From: Thermoplasmatales archaeon
Lineage (GTDB): Archaea; Thermoplasmatota; Thermoplasmata; Thermoplasmatales; GCA-001856825
DNA length: 13,815 nucleotides
Assembly: GCA_014874235.1 (NCBI GenBank)
Contig: JACWAC010000017.1
Coordinates: 1-13,815 of the forward strand
Direction: 5' to 3'
In this document: positions 1-5,795 of the stretch, one piece after another
How the letters are laid out: each line of letters begins with the position of its first letter
Position numbering within the stretch: the stretch's first letter is position 1
Translations under genes and position numbers: made by a program
Notes under the pieces: generated by a model
What the model was told of the DNA's origin: nothing
The model's database searches: none
The model's input: the letters and a program-made list of their open reading frames with translations, nothing else

Positions 1-758
1 GTCATGGACTCTATGGCCCTCCTGAGCTTCGATCTTATCCTGGAATCTGAGATGATCTTCCCCAGTGATGTGTGCATGGATTCCATCATGTCCTTCCCCA
101 GATCCCTGAGGAAATGGAATCTGCACACTCCCCTTGGGACTCCAGGGAATACATCATCGATGGCTGATGTGAGACTGCCCCTCATGTCGCTCATCACAGC
201 GACAGGTATTCCGTACCTCTTCTTTACCTGCTGAAGCACATCCTTCATCTCCCCCTCAGATTCGGAATAGCACCTCCTTGCCATGAGGATGAATCCTGAT
301 GCTGCGTCAACAACCGCCACTATCATTGCAAAATCAGAATCAACTGTGCCGTCAATCTGCAGGATGTAGGAGGACATCTCCTCCCTTATCATCTCTTCGT
401 TATCGTCGTGTATATCCCTGAAAATGGATAGTGCCATGTTGCTCAGGTTCGTGATGTGACGCTCCGATATGCCTACGTCGAGATGCCTGCCTATTTCGGA
501 GCTGCTCCTTCCATCCACGAATCGTAGCATCGCTGCCTCCACCATCACATCGTTGGCATAGGTGCATCCGGGGGAGACGATATGCATAAGGCCCTCCGCC
601 ATGAACTTTCCATGTTCGGTGCACTGCATGACATGGTGAACGGCCATGAACTCCCCATACTCCACGGACTTTACCCTCCTCCTGTAAGTCCTGTAGGCCA
701 CCAGGTCTGATGAGCATGAAGGGCACTTCTTCAGTGTTGTCCTGAAGTGGAGTTTCAT
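1..758 (-). CDS. DDE-type (MULE-like) transposase, 3' part beyond window
   Basis: This is the N-terminal 252 codons of a transposase whose C-terminus lies outside the window. Translated from the ATG at 758-756, the frame is open to the left edge. In order it shows a CPSC zinc-knuckle half near residue 12 with a later C-x-x-H pair, a helix-turn-helix-like stretch (SSSEIGRHLDVGISERHITN), and an RNase H-like core. The core has an Asp in QIDGT, a second Asp in SDMRGS, and the signature CRFHFLRDLGKD. Transposases with this last motif use a DDE triad; the Glu would lie past the window edge. The start codon overlaps the stop of the upstream ORF as ATGA, so translation is probably coupled. I recognise the family from its motifs but cannot name the IS group. 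A different-frame ORF at 400-726 is a shadow. Confidence 0.8.
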   Translation of the reverse strand, partial: MKLHFRTTLKKCPSCSSDLVAYRTYRRRVKSVEYGEFMAVHHVMQCTEHGKFMAEGLMHIVSPGCTYANDVMVEAAMLRFVDGRSSSEIGRHLDVGISERHITNLSNMALSIFRDIHDDNEEMIREEMSSYILQIDGTVDSDFAMIVAVVDAASGFILMARRCYSESEGEMKDVLQQVKKRYGIPVAVMSDMRGSLTSAIDDVFPGVPRGVCRFHFLRDLGKDMMESMHTSLGKIISDSRIRSKLRRAIESM

Positions 759-1069
759 CTTATCCTCAGGAAGGTCTTCTTCATCTTCCTGTCATTCTCG
801 ATCACAATCTTCGTTATTGGTGATATATCAGTATCTATGCCTATCTTCCTCAGTATCTCCCTTATCTCTGCATCAGTGACCTCAAGATCCATGAGCCTTG
901 TGACGTAAGGGAGCACATCTCCGAACGTTATCTCGCTCTTCGATCTCGGATCCTTGCCCAGGTATCCGACGTACCTTGTCCTGACCTTACCTTTAACCCT
1001 CTTCACGTCATACATCTTGTAGTAGAATCTTCCGTTGGCTCTCTTCTCCTTTCTTATGTAGAGTGACAT
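755..1069 (-). CDS. Small transposon-associated leading ORF (104 aa)
   Basis: A basic 104-residue protein sits immediately upstream of the transposase and overlaps it by four bases (ATGA). The N-terminal half (YIRKEKRANGRFYYKMY, then VKGKVRTRYVGYLGK) resembles the N-terminal module of many archaeal transposases, where a beta-rich basic segment precedes the catalytic part. The C-terminal half looks helical and charged. I chose the ATG at 1069 because AGGTG lies seven bases upstream; a longer reading from a TTG at 1126 has no such support. It could be a DNA-binding accessory subunit or a split N-terminal domain of the transposase. The function is inferred from position and composition only. Confidence 0.6.
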   Translation of the reverse strand: MSLYIRKEKRANGRFYYKMYDVKRVKGKVRTRYVGYLGKDPRSKSEITFGDVLPYVTRLMDLEVTDAEIREILRKIGIDTDISPITKIVIENDRKMKKTFLRIR

Positions 1070-1075
1070 TTCATT

Positions 1076-1112
1076 ACACCTATAATATCCATATGGGTAT
1101 AACACTATAAAT
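1076..1112 (-). promoter_or_regulatory. Likely promoter and ribosome binding site of the transposon genes
   Basis: Read on the minus strand, ATTTATAG (1105-1112) is a good archaeal TATA-like box. It predicts a start near 1083, a short leader, then AGGTG (about 1076-1080) before the ATG at 1069. The placement is consistent, but it rests on sequence pattern only. Confidence 0.4.
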
Positions 1113-1156
1113 CTTTCTGTAACCAAGTATTTTACCAGTTCATCAAGACAAAATTA

Positions 1157-1172
1157 TGTTAGATTTCTAACA
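1157..1172. repeat. Inverted repeat at the end of folD
   Basis: TGTTAGA and TCTAACA form a perfect 7-bp inverted repeat separated by two bases. It covers the last codons and stop of folD and lies just outside the transposon genes. It could be a weak terminator, a transposon target palindrome, or chance. No element terminus is visible next to it. Confidence 0.35.
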
Positions 1173-1992
1173 CTTTATTGCCGCCATAGCTCCCCTTTGC
1201 CAGCTCCAATGCATTTTTCAGTATCTCAACGCTTGTAACAGCCCCCACTCCACCGGGGACTGGTGTGTAATCTATTTGATTTTTTTCATCGTCCACTTCG
1301 AAGTCGCCCCTGACCTTGCCATCGACAACGTTTATTCCGATGTCCACAACAACCTTCCTGTTCTTGATTGCGGAGGATTTCAGATAGCCTGCCTTGGCGA
1401 CCGCTAGGAATATCACGTCGCTTTCTTCGATCAGTTTCTCCATATTCTTCGTCTTGCTGTGGGCAACGGTCACGGTTGCATCCCTGTTCAGCAGCATCTG
1501 TGAGAGGGGTCGACCGACAGTCACAGACCTGTTAATCAGAAGTGCTCTCTTCCCCGTCAAATCAATTTCGTAGTGTTTCAGTAAATCTACAGAAGCCTTC
1601 GGCGTCGCAGGGGCAATTCTTTCCACTCCAAAGTACAGCTGCCCCATATTTTGGTATGTGACGCAGTCTGCATCCTTATCCGGATCCAGTGCCTCGGAAA
1701 CCATCTCGTTTGTAACACCCTTGGGGAATGGTCTCCCAACGATCATTGCATCGATGCTTGGGTCCCTGTTAAGAGTCTCTATTGTGTCCATCAACTCCCC
1801 CCCTTTTATAACAAGTGGCTTGAAGTCTATGCCAACCTTCTCTGCATTCCTCCTAATGCTGTTGAAATAAAAGATTGATTCCTGGTCTTCCTCGTATGCG
1901 ACAGAAGCCATTTTGATCTTCCCGAACCCCGAAACGCCCTTTCTAACTTCCTCGAGCATTTCTTTGGCAATAGGTCTACCATCCAGCATCAT
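1159..1992 (-). CDS. folD: FolD: methylenetetrahydrofolate dehydrogenase / cyclohydrolase family, altered active site
   Basis: FolD interconverts 5,10-methylene-, 5,10-methenyl- and 10-formyl-tetrahydrofolate in the cytoplasm using NAD(P). The 277-residue product has the normal length. The family landmarks are the Tyr in SIFYFNSIRRN (Tyr42), the KDAD motif with Asp109, the nucleotide-binding NRSVTVGRP near residue 157, and PVPGGVGAVT near the C-terminus. Two residues are unusual. The catalytic Lys that follows the Tyr by four positions is Ile46 (codon at 1857-1855). The conserved Gln before the P-x-P motif (VQLPLP in typical proteins) is Gly86. In the human enzyme the equivalent Lys and Gln are needed for cyclohydrolase, so this protein may be mainly a dehydrogenase (inference). 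I chose the ATG at 1992, not the upstream TTG-type extension to 2046, because a TATA-like box lies about 25 bases upstream, as expected for a leaderless message. It is divergent from lonB. Confidence 0.9.
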   Translation of the reverse strand: MMLDGRPIAKEMLEEVRKGVSGFGKIKMASVAYEEDQESIFYFNSIRRNAEKVGIDFKPLVIKGGELMDTIETLNRDPSIDAMIVGRPFPKGVTNEMVSEALDPDKDADCVTYQNMGQLYFGVERIAPATPKASVDLLKHYEIDLTGKRALLINRSVTVGRPLSQMLLNRDATVTVAHSKTKNMEKLIEESDVIFLAVAKAGYLKSSAIKNRKVVVDIGINVVDGKVRGDFEVDDEKNQIDYTPVPGGVGAVTSVEILKNALELAKGSYGGNKVLEI

Positions 1993-2011
1993 GAAGGGTG
2001 ATGTTTTCTGA

Positions 2012-2020
2012 GCATTAAAC
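2012..2020 (-). promoter_or_regulatory. TATA-like box of folD (leaderless)
   Basis: GTTTAATGC on the minus strand is centred about 25 bases before the ATG at 1992. That spacing places the transcription start at or beside the start codon. No Shine-Dalgarno sequence precedes the ATG, which agrees with a leaderless transcript. Confidence 0.45.
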
Positions 2021-2060
2021 CTCATCCGATATTGGTTAAAGCACAATGCATTTCCAAAAC

Positions 2061-2069
2061 ACTTAATTA
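2061..2069 (+). promoter_or_regulatory. TATA-like box of lonB (leaderless)
   Basis: ACTTAATTA is centred about 26 bases before the lonB ATG at 2092, again with no Shine-Dalgarno motif between. This box and the folD box lie about 45 bases apart on opposite strands, so the two genes share one compact divergent promoter region. Confidence 0.5.
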
Positions 2070-2091
2070 GGAACTTTCACTTGCCTACCGA

Positions 2092-4029
2092 ATGGACGAA
2101 CTAGCTGAATGGATAAAGTCTAGGGGTATTAACTCTACAAGTGACATAAAGATACCCGAAAGGCTGGTGGATCAAGTCATAGGTCAGGACCAGGGTGTCG
2201 AGGTTATCAAGCGAGCAGCGAAGCAGAAGAGACACGTCATTTTGATTGGGGAACCCGGTACCGGTAAATCAATGCTCGCCCAATCAATGACTGACTACAT
2301 TCCGAAGGAAGAGCTCGAGGACATCCTAGTCTTTCACAATCCAGAAGATGCAAATCGTCCAAAGATCGTAACGGTTCCAGCAGGGAAAGGAAAGGAGATA
2401 ACAAAGGACTACCAGAAGAGGGCAGATCAGGAAAAGGTTGAGAGGCAAAGGAGCGTCAGAATTCTGGTGATTTTCATCATCGTGATAGGACTGATCTTTG
2501 CCTTTATCAACTATCCCACCACCAAGACGATAAGTCCAGATCCAATATTCTTTGCAATAATGGCCGCTGCCTTCTTGTACATAGCTCTGAACATGGGACC
2601 TATCGCGAGGGAGGACAAAACGCTCGTTCCCAAGCTTCTAGTGGGGCACGACAGGGATGATAAACCTCCCTTCATTGACTCCACGGGTGCTCAGGCAGGG
2701 GCCCTTCTGGGAGATGTGAGGCATGACCCGTTCCAGTCCGGAGGGCTGGAGACACCAGCCCATCTGAGGGTGGAAGCGGGAAACATACACAAGGCCGACA
2801 AGGGAGTCCTGTTCATTGACGAAATCAACACGCTGAGGATGGAGAGCCAGCAGAGCCTCCTGACCGCAATGCAGGAAAAGAAATACACAATTTCCGGACA
2901 GAGCGAGAGATCTGCAGGTGCTTTGGTACAAACTGAGATGGTCCCGTGCGATTTCATTCTGGTGGCCTCAGGAAATCTTGACGCCCTCCAGGGTATGCAT
3001 CCTGCACTAAGATCGAGAATCAGGGGTTACGGTTACGAAGTGTACATGAACACGATGATGGACGACACCGATGAGAACAGGGAAAAGGTCATGAGATTCG
3101 TCGGACAAGAAGTAGTAAAGGACAAGAAGATACCCGCATTCGATTACACCGCAATAGCCGAAGTCATCAGAGAGGCCCAGAAGAGAGCAGGAAGGAAAGG
3201 GAAGATCACTTTAAGATTGAGGGAAATGGGCGGTCTGATAAGGATCGCAGGCGATCTAGCGGTACAGTCCGCTTCTGCAATTGTGACCGCCGAACACGTC
3301 ATTAAGGCAAAGGTTAAGGCCAGGCCACTGGAACAGCAGATAGCAGACAAACAGATAGAGGCGTTCAAAAACTACAGGACGTTCACGAACGAAGGCTATT
3401 CAATCGGAATAGTCAACGGACTGGCGGTATTCAGTGCCGGGTCGGGAATGGCGGAGTATTCGGGAATAGTGATGCCGGTCGCCGCTGAGGTTACACCCGC
3501 CCAGGAGAAGGAAATGGGGAAAGTAATTGCCACTGGAAAACTGGGTGAGATTGCAAAGGAAGCCGTTCAGAACGTTTCAGCGGTCATCAAGAAATATACC
3601 GGACAGGATATCTCAAATCACGACGTCCACATACAGTTCATCGGCAGCTACGAAGGAGTTGAGGGCGATTCCGCCAGTGTTACCATTGCAACCGCAGTCG
3701 TTTCTGCAATGGAAGGGATCCCGGTAGACCAGTCGTATGCAATGACAGGCTCGCTATCCATAAGAGGACAGGTCCTCCCAGTAGGAGGAGTGACCGCCAA
3801 AGTCGAAGCCGCCATAGAAGCTGGATTCAAGAATGTGATAGTTCCAGAAAGCAACAAGGAAGACATAATCCTTGAAGAAACACAGAGGGCCAAGATTCAA
3901 ATTCATGTGGTCAGAACAATAAGCGAAGTCCTCAACCTTGTTCTCGCATCCACCAAATCGAAAACGTCCCTTCTTTCAAAATTTGATTTCTCCGCTTCAA
4001 CGGGCCAGGTGATGGTCAATCCCAGTTGA
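2092..4029 (+). CDS. lonB: Archaeal Lon protease LonB, membrane-anchored
   Basis: This is the ATP-dependent, membrane-bound quality-control protease of archaea; the 645-residue length is normal. Walker A is GEPGTGKS at residues 53-60. Two transmembrane helices (about 124-141 and 152-170) sit in the AAA+ module between Walker A and Walker B, which is diagnostic of archaeal LonB and anchors the hexamer to the inner face of the membrane. Walker B is VLFIDE at 239-244. The C-terminal peptidase domain carries the Ser-Lys dyad: Ser527 in GDSAS and Lys570 in GGVTAKVEAA. The start is the ATG at 2092, leaderless by its TATA spacing. The last 334 bp of the gene belong to a repeat present again at 7694-8027. 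cgi121 follows after 16 bases and is probably co-transcribed. No defect is visible. Confidence 0.96.
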   Translation: MDELAEWIKSRGINSTSDIKIPERLVDQVIGQDQGVEVIKRAAKQKRHVILIGEPGTGKSMLAQSMTDYIPKEELEDILVFHNPEDANRPKIVTVPAGKGKEITKDYQKRADQEKVERQRSVRILVIFIIVIGLIFAFINYPTTKTISPDPIFFAIMAAAFLYIALNMGPIAREDKTLVPKLLVGHDRDDKPPFIDSTGAQAGALLGDVRHDPFQSGGLETPAHLRVEAGNIHKADKGVLFIDEINTLRMESQQSLLTAMQEKKYTISGQSERSAGALVQTEMVPCDFILVASGNLDALQGMHPALRSRIRGYGYEVYMNTMMDDTDENREKVMRFVGQEVVKDKKIPAFDYTAIAEVIREAQKRAGRKGKITLRLREMGGLIRIAGDLAVQSASAIVTAEHVIKAKVKARPLEQQIADKQIEAFKNYRTFTNEGYSIGIVNGLAVFSAGSGMAEYSGIVMPVAAEVTPAQEKEMGKVIATGKLGEIAKEAVQNVSAVIKKYTGQDISNHDVHIQFIGSYEGVEGDSASVTIATAVVSAMEGIPVDQSYAMTGSLSIRGQVLPVGGVTAKVEAAIEAGFKNVIVPESNKEDIILEETQRAKIQIHVVRTISEVLNLVLASTKSKTSLLSKFDFSASTGQVMVNPS

Positions 4030-4398
4030 CCTAACCTACTATTTTTTGGACTCTTTTGATGAAAGGAACCTGGACAAAATAAACGCCTGTTCTCTGGTCA
4101 GGGAGGACAGAATTCTTGGAAACACGCACCTGAATGTAGCAACAAAGTATGCCAGAGAGAATTATGAAAGGGGAAGAATGATAAGCAGATCACTCTGGAA
4201 CGAAATTCTTCTATACCTCTCGATGCAACGGCAGGTCTACAAGGCATTCGAAATGGTTGGTGTTAAGAACTACTCTGGAAAGGTCATCAAGATAGAATTT
4301 TCTGAAGAGCCAAGGGACGAGCCAAAGATATCTGTTGCACCATCAAAGAAAGGGTACTGGGGGGTCTCAACCATAGAAGAGCTTTTGGAAAAGATGGC
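3696..4398 (+). repeat. 703-bp direct repeat, left copy
   Basis: This segment covers the 3' end of lonB and nearly all of cgi121. Reading it against 7694-8396 I find no mismatch and a constant offset of 3,998 bases, so there is no indel either. Outside the block the left flanks are unrelated. The right flanks are homologous but clearly diverged. Confidence 0.93.
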
Positions 4399-4423
4399 GA
4401 TATTCCACATCGACAATTACTGA
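4046..4423 (+). CDS. cgi121: KEOPS complex subunit Cgi121, copy 1
   Basis: Cgi121 is the tRNA-binding subunit of KEOPS (with Kae1, Bud32, Pcc1), which makes N6-threonylcarbamoyladenosine in tRNA. The 125-residue product matches the family core: ISRSLWNEILLYLSMQRQ (about 48-65) then AFEMVGVKNYSGKVI, comparable to the SFWMEILVRASGQRQ region of Methanocaldococcus Cgi121 that I remember. It has the usual helical tail (STIEELLEKMAIFHIDNY). The only start codon after the preceding in-frame stop at 4010 is TTG at 4046, 16 bases after the lonB stop and with no Shine-Dalgarno sequence, so translation may depend on the lonB transcript. The protein is a little short at the N-terminus for the family. Copy 2 at 8044 differs only in the last nine residues, where this copy switches to a diverged sequence. 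Confidence 0.82.
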   Translation: MDSFDERNLDKINACSLVREDRILGNTHLNVATKYARENYERGRMISRSLWNEILLYLSMQRQVYKAFEMVGVKNYSGKVIKIEFSEEPRDEPKISVAPSKKGYWGVSTIEELLEKMAIFHIDNY

Positions 4424-4450
4424 ACCGCCTGGCGGCCACGAATGAAGGTC

Positions 4451-4953
4451 TCAGTCCCTCACTCTCACGACCATGAACCCGTCATATCCCTTCCCGCTTA
4501 CGGTCTGTATGGCAGTCGATTCGATCCCTCTTCTCCCTCTTCGCCAGTCCAATCAGGCGTCTCACCCCCATAACTGATAGGTCGCCGTCCCCATCCGCTA
4601 TCACCTTCCCATTCCTGACCACATTGTCCACCACTATCACAGTCCCGGGTCTTGAGAATCTCAGAGCCCATTCAAAATACGCGGGATTGTTCTCCTTGTC
4701 TGCGTCTATGAATATCAGGTCAAAGGTCCCGGTGCCCCTTCTGGGCATATCGGCCAGGGTATCCCTTGCGGGTCCGACGATTATCTCCACCCCGTCCATC
4801 AGCCCTGCGGACGTTATGTTGTCCCTCGAGATCTCCGCATGCCTCGGGTCGATCTCGAGCGTGGTAACCTTGCCATCAGCGGGTAGCGCCTTTGCAAGCC
4901 AGAGGGTGCTGTAACCTCCCAGCGTTCCTATCTCAAGGATCTTCTTCGCATGG
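4451..4953 (-). pseudogene. Truncated, frameshifted O-methyltransferase copy
   Basis: This is a decayed copy of the SAM-dependent O-methyltransferase that is intact at 8451-9119; the two are about three-quarters identical in protein by eye. The SAM motif (ILEIGTLGGYSTLW), the acidic LEIDP strand and the metal-site stretch FIDADKENN remain. Two defects are visible. The N-terminal 55 or so residues are missing: homology ends near 4953 and is replaced by repeat-rich DNA. Near 4519-4535 there is one extra base relative to the intact gene, which shifts the reading frame so that it stops at 4482; in the other frame the normal ending (SGKGYDGFMV) continues to a stop at 4451. The open frame from 5003 starts in the foreign sequence and is not a real N-terminus. 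Its bases look more GC-rich than those of the intact copy, which suggests a different origin. Confidence 0.85.
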
Positions 4954-4956
4954 CTT

Positions 4957-5002
4957 TGTCGTTTAATTATCAAAAAACGACAGAAATCGGAATAAAACGA
5001 CA
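4957..5002. repeat. Cluster of three ACGACA repeats (one inverted, two direct)
   Basis: TGTCGTTT (4957-4964) and AAACGACA (4975-4982) form a perfect 8-bp inverted repeat with a 10-base loop. The longer AAAACGACA occurs at 4974-4982 and again at 4994-5002, twenty bases apart. The cluster begins a few bases after the truncated O-methyltransferase loses homology. It could be the subterminal binding sites of a mobile element (IS or MITE end) or an operator. Confidence 0.6.
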
Positions 5003-5093
5003 TACCGGAAACTCCGACGGGTCAAGTCAACTTTTTGATCATATGGGATGCTATTCCAAATTTAGTTTTTTATAGCTACTTCTTTGAAAATCA

Positions 5094-5111
5094 AAACATT
5101 AATAAATGTTT
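5094..5111. repeat. AT-rich hairpin, 7-bp stem, 4-base loop
   Basis: AAACATT (5094-5100), AATA loop and AATGTTT (5105-5111) form a perfect stem. It lies just beyond the stop of the minus-strand remnant ORF at 5133 and could act as its 3' end signal. The stem is weak and AT-only apart from one pair. The stretch 5003-5132 holds nothing else I can identify. Confidence 0.35.
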
Positions 5112-5132
5112 CTGGTCTTCAGTCCCTTTAGT

Positions 5133-5385
5133 CTACACAAATTCTGGGTTGAAGAGGAGGTTCATCTCACCCCTCGGGGCTATTGAGACGTCCGGAACGT
5201 TCACGTCCTTGGGTGTGGAGAGGACCTCACCTGTAAAATCGTCCAGATTGTGAGGATTCTCTTCTTGATGAAGGTGTACCTGGGGATCTTCACTGCTCTC
5301 TAACGTCCGAATATATACCATGCTTTCTCATACCATTTCTGGTAATGTTCAAAACCTATTGAACACTACAAACTCAACTTATAGT
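5133..5385 (-). pseudogene. Unidentified coding remnant in two frames
   Basis: A 62-codon ORF (5321-5133) has a balanced, protein-like composition. It is acidic in the first half and ends in a stretch containing DVSIAPRGEMNLLFNPEFV. Immediately upstream, in another frame, a protein-like segment (FEHYQKWYEKAWYIFGR) runs between stops and ends in a TAG near 5305, overlapping the start of the ORF. Together they look like the C-terminal end of a larger gene broken by a frameshift. A mobile-element protein is possible from the setting, but I do not recognise the family. It could also be a genuine small gene starting at 5321. Confidence 0.35.
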
Positions 5386-5389
5386 TGAG
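5347..5389. repeat. Two adjacent inverted repeats
   Basis: GTTCAA/TTGAAC (5347-5352 and 5359-5364) is followed at once by CTCAACT/AGTTGAG (5373-5379 and 5383-5389, 3-base loop). A shorter one, TACCA/TGGTA, lies at 5331-5344. They sit between the small membrane protein and the remnant ORF and may be a 3' end structure of the membrane-protein transcript or protein binding sites. Confidence 0.45.
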
Positions 5390-5421
5390 ATTCTCAAAGG
5401 GCGTAAAACGTTTCGTCTAAG

Positions 5422-5709
5422 CTAACGACTATCGTGCCTATTTTTTCCAACTGCAGCCGCATATGAGGCTACTACCATTGTTACTAACCAAAAAATAAAT
5501 GTTCCAAAATTTTTGGTGATCAGCCATAGGAGTATAGATAATACAACACTGGCAGCGGCCAGTAGTGCACCATATTGTTTCGACGTTAGGCCATCGCTCA
5601 TCGCCCACATTGCAATCACAAAGATGAAGAAAATAACAATAACTGCTATTTCACCGGCAAATTGATAGCCATTTATGTATAATGGAATATCATTCAGAAT
5701 CATTTGCAT
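5422..5709 (-). CDS. Small three-helix membrane protein, unknown function
   Basis: This 95-residue hydrophobic protein has three clear transmembrane helices, about residues 20-37, 46-64 and 68-88, with short polar links (MSDGLTSKQ; ITKN) and a basic tail (GKNRHDSR). A purine-rich GGGGAT lies eight bases before the ATG at 5709; a second ATG two codons later is possible. I see no catalytic or metal motif and do not recognise a family. It is read in the same direction as the Hint surface protein, 86 bases downstream of its stop. A T-rich tract lies between them, so it may have its own promoter (the AT-rich stretch near 5728-5735) or depend on read-through. A membrane partner or anchor for the secreted protein is one idea, but that is inference from position alone. 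Confidence 0.6.
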   Translation of the reverse strand: MQMILNDIPLYINGYQFAGEIAVIVIFFIFVIAMWAMSDGLTSKQYGALLAAASVVLSILLWLITKNFGTFIFWLVTMVVASYAAAVGKNRHDSR

Positions 5710-5776
5710 GCTTATATCCCCTTTTTAATTTTAACTCTTTCCACTCACTAGAGGGCACATGTCCTGCGAGTAAAGT

Positions 5777-5792
5777 AAAAAAAATAAAAAAT
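5777..5792 (-). terminator. T-tract terminator after the Hint surface protein
   Basis: On the minus strand two T runs (six and eight T, split by one A) begin three bases after the TAA of the surface protein. Archaeal RNA polymerase terminates at such T-rich tracts without needing a hairpin. This would separate most of its transcript from the downstream membrane protein. Confidence 0.6.
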
Positions 5793-5795
5793 AGG

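Noticed and set aside
400..726. 108-codon minus-strand ORF
   Set aside because: It overlaps the transposase in another frame; the frame starting at 758 carries the zinc-knuckle and DDE motifs and is the real one.
4424..4436. CCGCC/GGCGG palindrome after cgi121 copy 1, considered as a terminator
   Set aside because: The loop would be one base (or a 4-bp stem with three bases), no T-tract follows, and it is absent after copy 2.
4482..5003. 173-codon ORF read as an intact O-methyltransferase
   Set aside because: The first 17 residues come from the repeat cluster and the last 15 from a frameshift; comparison with the intact homologue shows a pseudogene.
5035..5253. 72-codon plus-strand ORF
   Set aside because: No Shine-Dalgarno or promoter signal, no recognisable composition, and it overlaps the better minus-strand remnant.
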